Of a DNA stretch of 64,000 nucleotides, positions 57,471 through 64,000 are shown in pieces; the stretch's first letter is position 1, and each line of letters begins with the position of its first letter. The notes below the pieces were generated by a model. That model saw only the letters and a program-made list of their open reading frames with translations. It did not search any database and was not told the origin of the DNA. Location: positions 92,514,595-92,578,594 of the forward strand of contig NC_061115.1 in the NCBI RefSeq assembly GCF_002878395.1. The letters are read 5' to 3'. Both the position numbers and the translations under genes were made by a program. Source of the DNA: Capsicum annuum. Lineage: Eukaryota; Streptophyta; Magnoliopsida; Solanales; Solanaceae.

Positions 57471-58320
57471 ACAATGGGACCCACTTAGCACCATCTTATC
57501 TTCCCTACAAATTATGTGGTATGTATTATTTTTGCCATTGTGAGAAAGGGAGGGACCGATGTTTTTTGTGTGGTCAAATTAGTTATACACAGCAGATTGT
57601 CCCTCTACAGTTTCTTTTGGGGAAAACAAGGTTCATGTTTCCTCTACATCATTTTCAGCACCAAAGGGTATCATTCTGGCTCCGGCACTAGTCAAAATAC
57701 CTATATGCACTTACTGCCAGTCAGGAGTCTGAGGCATCTTCGGATGTTATTACTAGTATGTTGAAACTCTTTTTCCCATTATGTGTACTATTTACTTGAT
57801 TCAGGGTCCTCTCTATTTTATGTGACCTCATTTATGTCTGTGTGTTTTTGTTTCAATCCTAAGTGTATGTTAAACCATTTATCTATTTCTACCCTGTAGG
57901 ACACTCTATGGTTGTCAAAAGAGTCTATAGGGGGTGTATGGTATCTGTTGGTAGTAAAACAATTCTGGTAGACCTGATAGAGTTACACATGGTTGACTTT
58001 GATGCAATTCTTAGGAGGGATTAGTTGCACTCATGATATGCTTTTTTAGATTTTCAGACCCTTAGGGTTATGTTTAAATTATCAAATGAGCTAGTTATTG
58101 AAAGGGAAATTTATATCATATCATAGAGCTAGGAAATTAATTTCCAAAGGTTGTCTCCATCATATGGTCTATGTTAAGGATTCAAACATGAAAGGTCCTT
58201 CTTTGCATTCTGTTAATATGTTAAATGAATTCCCTGATGACCTTTCTAGTGTCCCTCCAGATAGGGAAATTTATTTTGGTATTGTTGTTGTTTCGTACAC
58301 TCGCCCAATTTCTATTCCCT
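57471..58320 (+). pseudogene. Element D protease region remnant
   Basis: The section lies between gag and RT. Near 57790, text such as LLDSGSSLFYVTSFM is the chromovirus protease active-site region, out of frame with its surroundings. Further text around 57985 (VDFDAI) marks the second half. The frame 58098-58325 runs into the RT N-terminus (LNEFPDDLSSVPPDREIYFG). Confidence 0.75.
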
Positions 58321-58940
58321 TGTAGAATGGCTCCAGCTGAGTTAAAGGAACTGAAGGAGCAGTTGAAGAATCTTTTAGACAAGAGTTTCATCCATCTTAG
58401 TATGTCCATATAGGGTGCGTCAATGTTATTCGTGTGTAAGAAAAATGGATCCATTTGGATGTGTATTTATTATCGATAGTTGAATAAGGTGACAGTAAAC
58501 AATAAGTACTCTATTTCAAAAATTAATGATCTCTTTGATCAGCTCCAAGGGACCAAATCTTCTCTAAGATTGATCTTTAATTTAGGTATCATAAGTTAAA
58601 GATTAGGGAGATAGATATCCCTTAGACTATTTTTGGTACTTAGTATGGTTATTTTGATTTTTTGGTGATGTCGGTTGGATTGACCAATGCCCCTATGACA
58701 CTAATGGATATGATGAATAGGGTCTTCCATCAGTTTCTGGACCTATTTGTGATTGTCTTCATTGATGACATTAACTTGTACTCTAAGAGTAAGGAGGATC
58801 ATGCCAATCACGTCCATATTGTGTTACAGACTTTGAAAGATCTGTAGTTGTATGCTAAGTTCTCTAAATGTGAATTCTAGTTTAATGTCGTAACTTCATG
58901 TCGCATCTACTAAAGAGATTATGGTAGATAATCAGAAAGT
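58321..58940 (+). pseudogene. Element D reverse transcriptase remnant
   Basis: MAPAELKELKEQLKNLLDKS starts at 58327, followed by LFVCKKNGSIWMCIYYR. The frame 58662-58847 reads VGLTNAPMTLMDMMNRVFHQ and VIVFIDDINLYSKSKEDH, with the catalytic FIDD intact. Stops and frame changes lie between. It is the same family as element B's RT, whose catalytic box is lost. Confidence 0.92.
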
Positions 58941-59640
58941 TGTTATGTTTTAGTAGTGGACTAGATATATGACTCCAACATATATTCAGAGCTTCTTAGG
59001 TTTAGCTGGATATTATAAAAGGTTTATGGAGAGCTTTTCTTCAATTGCTTCTCGATTGACTAAGTTGACTTAGTAGAAGGTGAAGTTTTTGTTGTCTGAT
59101 GCTTGCAAGGGTAGTTTTGAGAATATAAAAGTTATGCTCACTTCAACTCCGACCTAGACTCTACTTGAGGGTACAAAGGGATTTATGGTCTCTTGTGATA
59201 CATCCCCGATTGGTTTGGGCTATATTTTGATGCAACATGGTAAGGTGGTTTCTTATGCCTCTAGACAGTAAAAGGTTCATGAGAAGAACTATCTGACTCA
59301 TGACTTGAAGTTGTTAGCCATGGTATTCACATTGAAAATTTGGTATCACAATAAGTATGGGGTCAACGTTGATATTTTTTTTATCATAAAAGCCTATAGT
59401 ATGTGTTCACTCAGAATGAGCTTAATCTAAGGAAAAGAAGATGGCTTGAGTTACTGAAGAACTATGATATGAGTCTTCACTACCATCTAGGTAAAGCTAA
59501 TGTGGTTGCTGATGATCTTAGCAGCTGGTCCATGGGTAGCTTGTCATATGTGGAAAAGGATAAGAGAAAATTAGTGAAGAATATTAACTATTTGGCAAAC
59601 ATTGTAATTTGTCTCTTAGACTCTACGAGTGGTGGTGTGT
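58941..59640 (+). pseudogene. Element D RT thumb and RNase H remnant
   Basis: MTPTYIQSFLGLAGYYKRFM is near 58970, then RNase H begins with GFMVSCDTSPIGLGYILMQH near 59190, followed by HEKNYLTHDLKLLAMVFTLK near 59280. The tail reads LHYHLGKANVVADDLSSWSM in the 59403-59651 frame. Confidence 0.9.
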
Positions 59641-60780
59641 TGGTGCAATAGGTGGGGCAATCATCTCTTGGTTCAAAATTAAAGGAAAAGCAAGTAATAG
59701 ATATTCTCTTGATTAAAATCAAGGATGATTTAGGTAAGAAGATGGTGATAGACTTCAAGATCGACGATGATGGTATCTTAAGGTATCAGGAGAAGTTATG
59801 TTTTCTCGATGTTGATGGATTGAGAGGCAGGGTTTTAGCTGAGGCTAACAAATCGCAGCATAAAGTTCATCCTAATTCTCCAAAGATGTATCATGACCTT
59901 TAGGTGATGTATTGGCAGAACAATATAAAATGGGATGTATCCAACTTTGTGGCTAAGTTTATGGTGTGTCAACAAGTAACGTTGGAGAACATGAGGCCCG
60001 GTAGGCTAGTCCAAGAAATTTAACTTCATATATGGACATGGGAAAAAATTAATATGTATTTTGTTATCGACATTCCACAATCGCGGAATCAGTGTGACTC
60101 CATTGCGGTCATCGTGGGTAGGATGGCAAAGTCTGATCTTTTCTTTCTAGTAAGGACTACTTATTATGCCGACGATTATGTGAGGTTCTTCCTCTAGGAA
60201 TTTGTAAATTTTCATAGTGCGCCTGTCTCAATTATTTCAGATTATGGTAATTAGTTCTTATCCCATTTCTGGCTGTGTTTCAGCATAGTTTTAGGATTAA
60301 AGTGAGTCTTTGTATGGCCCCACCGGCAGTCGAATGGGCAAGCTGAAAGGACTATTAAAACTTTACAAGATTTACTGTGAGACTGTGTCATTGACTATGG
60401 TAGTAGTTTGTTCGACCATTTACCTTTGATTGAAATTTCTTATAACAATAGTTACCATTCTTGCATTGGAATAGCCTCGTTTTAGGCATAGTATTATACG
60501 AGTTGTAGATCTTCTATTGGATGGTTCAAAGTTGGTGAAAAAGAAATGTTTGGCCCAAATTTGGTTCACAAAGCTATGGAGAAGGTGAAGGTAATTAGGT
60601 ATAGGCTTAAGATCGCCCAAAGTTACCAAAACTCCTATACTGATGTGAGGCAAAGTGACTTGGAGTTTGAGGTTGGAGATTGGGTGTTGTTGAAGGTGTC
60701 TCCCATGAAGGGAGTAATGCAGTTTGGAAAGAAGGTGAAGCTCTATCCCGGGTATGTTTTCCCGTATGTGGTTTGAGAAG
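59641..60780 (+). pseudogene. Element D integrase remnant
   Basis: The zinc-finger region reads AEANKSQHKVHPNSPKMYHD (59652-59903 frame), then AKFMVCQQVTLE near 59955. The core has MAKSDLFFLVRTTYYADDY near 60125 and PVSIISDYGN near 60225. QSNGQAERTIKTLQDLL near 60335 carries the catalytic Glu. The tail LEFEVGDWVLLKVSPMKGVM (60546-60776) is the GPY/F-type module. Confidence 0.92.
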
Positions 60781-60859
60781 GGTTGTAAATATTGCAAATG
60801 AATTGGTTTTCCCCTCTAGCATGAGTTCCACTAATTCGGTATTCCATGTGTATATGTTG

Positions 60860-61045
60860 TAAAAATGCATGGCTGATTCTTCGTTGCTTGTCCCCTTGGA
60901 AACCATTGGTATTTTTGATTTTTTATCCTATGATGAGGTACCAGTGAGGATCTTGGATCGGTAAGTTTGTCAGTTGCCAATGAAAGATGTTGCAATAGTT
61001 AAGGTTCTATGGTGGAACCAAAATTTCAAAGTGAACTGGTATTAT
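60860..61045 (+). pseudogene. Element D chromodomain, truncated
   Basis: DEVPVRILDR near 60935 and VCQLPMKDVAIVKVLWWNQN near 60968 are the first two thirds of a Tekay-type chromodomain. After this the frame loses the expected EEATWEAE-like helix and within about 30 bases the element E LTR begins at 61073. Confidence 0.8.
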
Positions 61046-61072
61046 CCCCAATACAACTGCCAATACTAAGGC

Positions 61073-63208
61073 TGACAACCCTATCGATCCCACCCATTTA
61101 AAGCTATAGTAATTCCATAAAAGCCTCTAACCAAAAGAATACTAAAATTCAATTAGGACATGACCCTAACTATAGCCAAAACCAATATCCATAAATAAAG
61201 TAAAGAATGAAATAACATCCATTACTATATAGGAGAAGTAGAAAGGTCGGTTCCTAATTACATGGGGATACAGCTACCTGAAGATGGGTTAGTGGGTAAA
61301 CGCTAGCATAAACTTAGGATAAGGATAAAATAATGCTAACCAGTAAAACCAAGTAAACTAACCACATGCATACAAACAATACATATAAACCATATTGAAA
61401 AAGGTAATTGGCTTTAGCATTGCTTTAAAACCATTAACCTGGGTATGTGTAGCTTAACTATCCTTAACCACCTATGGGCTATATGGGTCTAGAGTAAACC
61501 CCTTAATGGGCCACAATACGTGTAGCTTCACGAACCAAAGATACCGTAAGAGTAATGGATTCCCAAGTACCCTTACACTCTATGATACATATCTACGGTG
61601 TACTTTGAGGATTCTCATATACCTTATAGTATCATAAAAAGGTCACCATGACTTACCCCTTATGTCGACAAAAATGTGTTTGCTGTATTTGTTTACAGAG
61701 CTCCCACTTTCATGGTAAGCTATCACACCCCGCCATTATTGCCCAAATAAAACTGTTTCTAATAAAACAATGCATTATTCCATTTATTATTAACCAAGGC
61801 TATTAATAGTGGTATCATCACACCAACTATAACTTGCAAGTATTGCCCTTAGGAAAGCCTTCAAAGGTAAAGGTATTCTTGTGTGCCTATTTACCAAGTT
61901 ACCTTTGGGGAGTCTCATGTACCCTATAAGTGTTCCATTATTATGTTTTCTTGGGGGAGTCCTATGTACACCACAAGTTGTTCATTAACATCTTTACTTA
62001 GGGCATTCCATTGTACCTCAGAAGTAGTTTAATTAACCATAACCATGCCTGCCAAACCATTCCATTTAACCATTCTAAACTATTAATACCATTTAGGGTT
62101 ACACTACCAAACTATACCATGCAATAGTTCCAATAAAAGTTTAATAATATAGAAAAATCGTTCTCATATGCATTTATCAAACATATTGTGGGCATAGTAT
62201 TTCCAAAACTAAAATAAAATAACAATTAACCATCCCATGTAACCGAGTATCCAAAAAACCTTTTAAACATGTAAATACATAATTAAAACATTGTAAAACC
62301 ATAACAAAGCAATTATACCTAAAAGCCCCAACAATTATTTAAAAACCTAAAACCATTTAACAGTTATGCCATTAAAAAAATTTACAAAATATGCCTTTAG
62401 TTGGAACTAACAAAAAGGGAAGGAGTACATACCTTAAATTGAGTAGATGATGGAGAGATGCCACCAACATAAGCCCCAAATTATTCCTTAAGATGAAACC
62501 CTAGCTTCTTTATCCCAAAAGTCATAGAGAAAATTAGAGACTGTTTTCTAAGTGTTAATATAATAAGGCAAATAACCTCCCAAGTGAGTTAAAATCCGTA
62601 GGGCTTTATTTGGTTAATTGGGGAAATGTCTAGATTTCCCTCACATTAATTACACTAAAATCCCATTAGAGGGATATAACTATCTATACCAGTCATACCC
62701 TCTAATATGAGTCATACCCTCTAATACGAGTGGTGCCCATCAATCATATCCAAGGCTATCTTTATTGGACCAAACACTTTCTACGGTACGGCTTACCCTA
62801 AACCATGTCGTATTCTTGATTAAGACTGGTAACCATTATCCGTACCCCTAGCAAAAAAAATCCAAGAGGATTGAACACTGCCCACCGTATGAGTCTATGA
62901 TATGACTTATACCTTAGCATAGCGCTCATGGTGAGCCTTTCGTACTATGATTGAATTTGACTACCAAGTTTAGGATTAAGTAAAGGAAGGACCCAAAACA
63001 AACGACCTATGTCTACCAATACGAATCATACCATCCAAGTCATAGCCATTCAAGAAACCAAATCCAACCCACCAGCCAATACTGGTCATCATATGATTAA
63101 CCCATACCACTTGTATTTTAGTGTACGACTCATTTTCCCTTGTCGTACCCTATCCAGATACAAGAAATCTATGAAATGTTATAAGGGCTAGAAACCTAAT
63201 GTTGTTTA
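61073..63208 (-). repeat. Element E 3' LTR
   Basis: It begins TGACAACCC at 61073, the LTR 3' end on the minus strand (compare TGTCACAACCC of element B), and ends near 63208 just before a polypurine tract. It carries TACGACT-like motifs (62690-63130) as in elements B and D. Its partner lies outside the window. Confidence 0.75.
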
Positions 63209-63210
63209 GT

Positions 63211-63219
63211 CTCCCCCAC
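63211..63219 (-). other. Element E polypurine tract
   Basis: CTCCCCCAC on the plus strand reads GTGGGGGAG on the minus strand, next to the LTR. The neighbouring ATTAGGGGACTAATGTT resembles the ATTCGAGGACGAATGTT context of elements A and B. Confidence 0.8.
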
Positions 63220-63413
63220 TAGGAACATTAGTCCCCTAATGATGGACAAGGTAGGTATACGTATCATATATGCCCCTTAGATGCCTCTACTCTTATCTTT
63301 AAGAAAGAGACAATGATATCCAATAATTTCATTTTCGTAATCAAATATCAATCCAACCTTTAACCAAATAGAAAATAAGGATGCAAAGATATTAGTCTTT
63401 CCATTAAAAAAGT
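63220..63413 (-). other. Element E 3' untranslated region
   Basis: A short non-coding stretch between the chromodomain and the polypurine tract. Confidence 0.5.
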
Positions 63414-64000
63414 TTAAAAACAAAAGTATGTTGAAGAAAACATACCTTCCGCATGAATCTCAGGAGTAGAAAATAGATGTGGATAATTTGACTTTATGTT
63501 CTCCTTGGCTTCCCATATAGCCTCTTCCACTCTTTGGTATTGCCATAGAACCTTAATTGAGGCCATATCTTTGGTCTGTAACCAATGAATCTTCCTATAT
63601 AAGATCTCAAACGGGACCCCTTCATAAGAAAGAGAACCTGAGATACCCAAGCCCACCAAAGCAATTTCCTAAGAAGGGTCACCAAGACACTTCCGTAATA
63701 TCGATACATAAAATACCAGATGAATAGAGCTAAACCTATAAGGAAACTCAAATTCATAAGCCATTTTACCAACTTTCAACAAAATAACATATGGACCAAT
63801 AAACTGGGGACTAGGCTTTCCCTCTCTACCAAGTATCTATGCCTAATCTCAAACTGGGAGATACCTTTATGAACACCTTATCGCTAATATAAAACTCCAA
63901 GTATCTATGCCTTACATCCGCTTAGTACTTTTTACTACTTTGGTTAGCCTTAATCCTATCCTCAATCACCTACAGCATTTCCATAGCCTAATAAACCAAA
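63414..64000 (-). pseudogene. Element E chromodomain and integrase tail, running off the window
   Basis: The frame 63414-63659 reads LSYEGVPFEILYRKIHWLQT then ASIKVLWQYQRVEEAIWEAK and SNYPHLF, a complete Tekay-type chromodomain with its C-terminal helix. Upstream on the minus strand (63660-64000) is the integrase GPY/F tail in broken frames. The rest of the element lies to the right of the window. Confidence 0.88.

Noticed and set aside
60420..60906. Minus-strand frames at 60420-60797 and 60607-60906
   Set aside because: They lie opposite the element D integrase tail, which explains the region on the plus strand.

Overview
This is repeat-dense nuclear DNA of a flowering plant. I see no intact host gene, tRNA or rRNA. 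The retrotransposon types present (chromodomain Ty3/gypsy elements with LTRs of about 2.2 kb, Athila-like gag, several Ty1/copia types) and an integrated plant pararetrovirus suggest Solanaceae such as pepper, tomato or tobacco. That is inference from family knowledge, not a database match.

Layout. 1-2306: Ty3/gypsy integrase remnant, an LTR-like stretch, a primer-binding-site-like motif and a gag-like remnant on the + strand. 3440-5541: gag-like remnant with no pol, ending in a polypurine tract. 5552-9669: two abutting gypsy LTR pieces, then a primer binding site and about 0.8 kb of internal sequence. 10471-19047: an endogenous pararetrovirus (Caulimoviridae-like) whose full gene set is visible but broken: small leader ORFs, capsid protein with a CCHC knuckle, movement protein, protease/RT/RNase H, and an unrecognised last ORF. 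19048-21683: a copia 3' half with its LTR. 22441-25380: gypsy LTR-like and gag-like remnants. 25385-47817: one minus-strand copia element split by two nested minus-strand elements, A at 27248-36128 (no visible protein genes) and B at 37568-46867 (chromodomain gypsy, full but decayed gene order). 49258-52080: Athila-like gag/protease remnant with the rest of pol missing. 54017-61045: plus-strand chromodomain gypsy D, cut by minus-strand element E (61073 to the window end).

The most unusual region is the pararetrovirus. Its left edge carries two inverted segments. Read on the minus strand from 11066 to 10471, these join the two ends of the plus-strand copy through a tandem-repeat spacer. This implies a circular genome of about 8.1 kb, opened and partly inverted on integration. 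Within it, a second protease-like domain with NTG in place of DTG follows the movement domain, and the first leader ORF pair appears duplicated.

All coordinates of remnants are by-eye estimates. Family names finer than copia, gypsy and pararetrovirus are inference.
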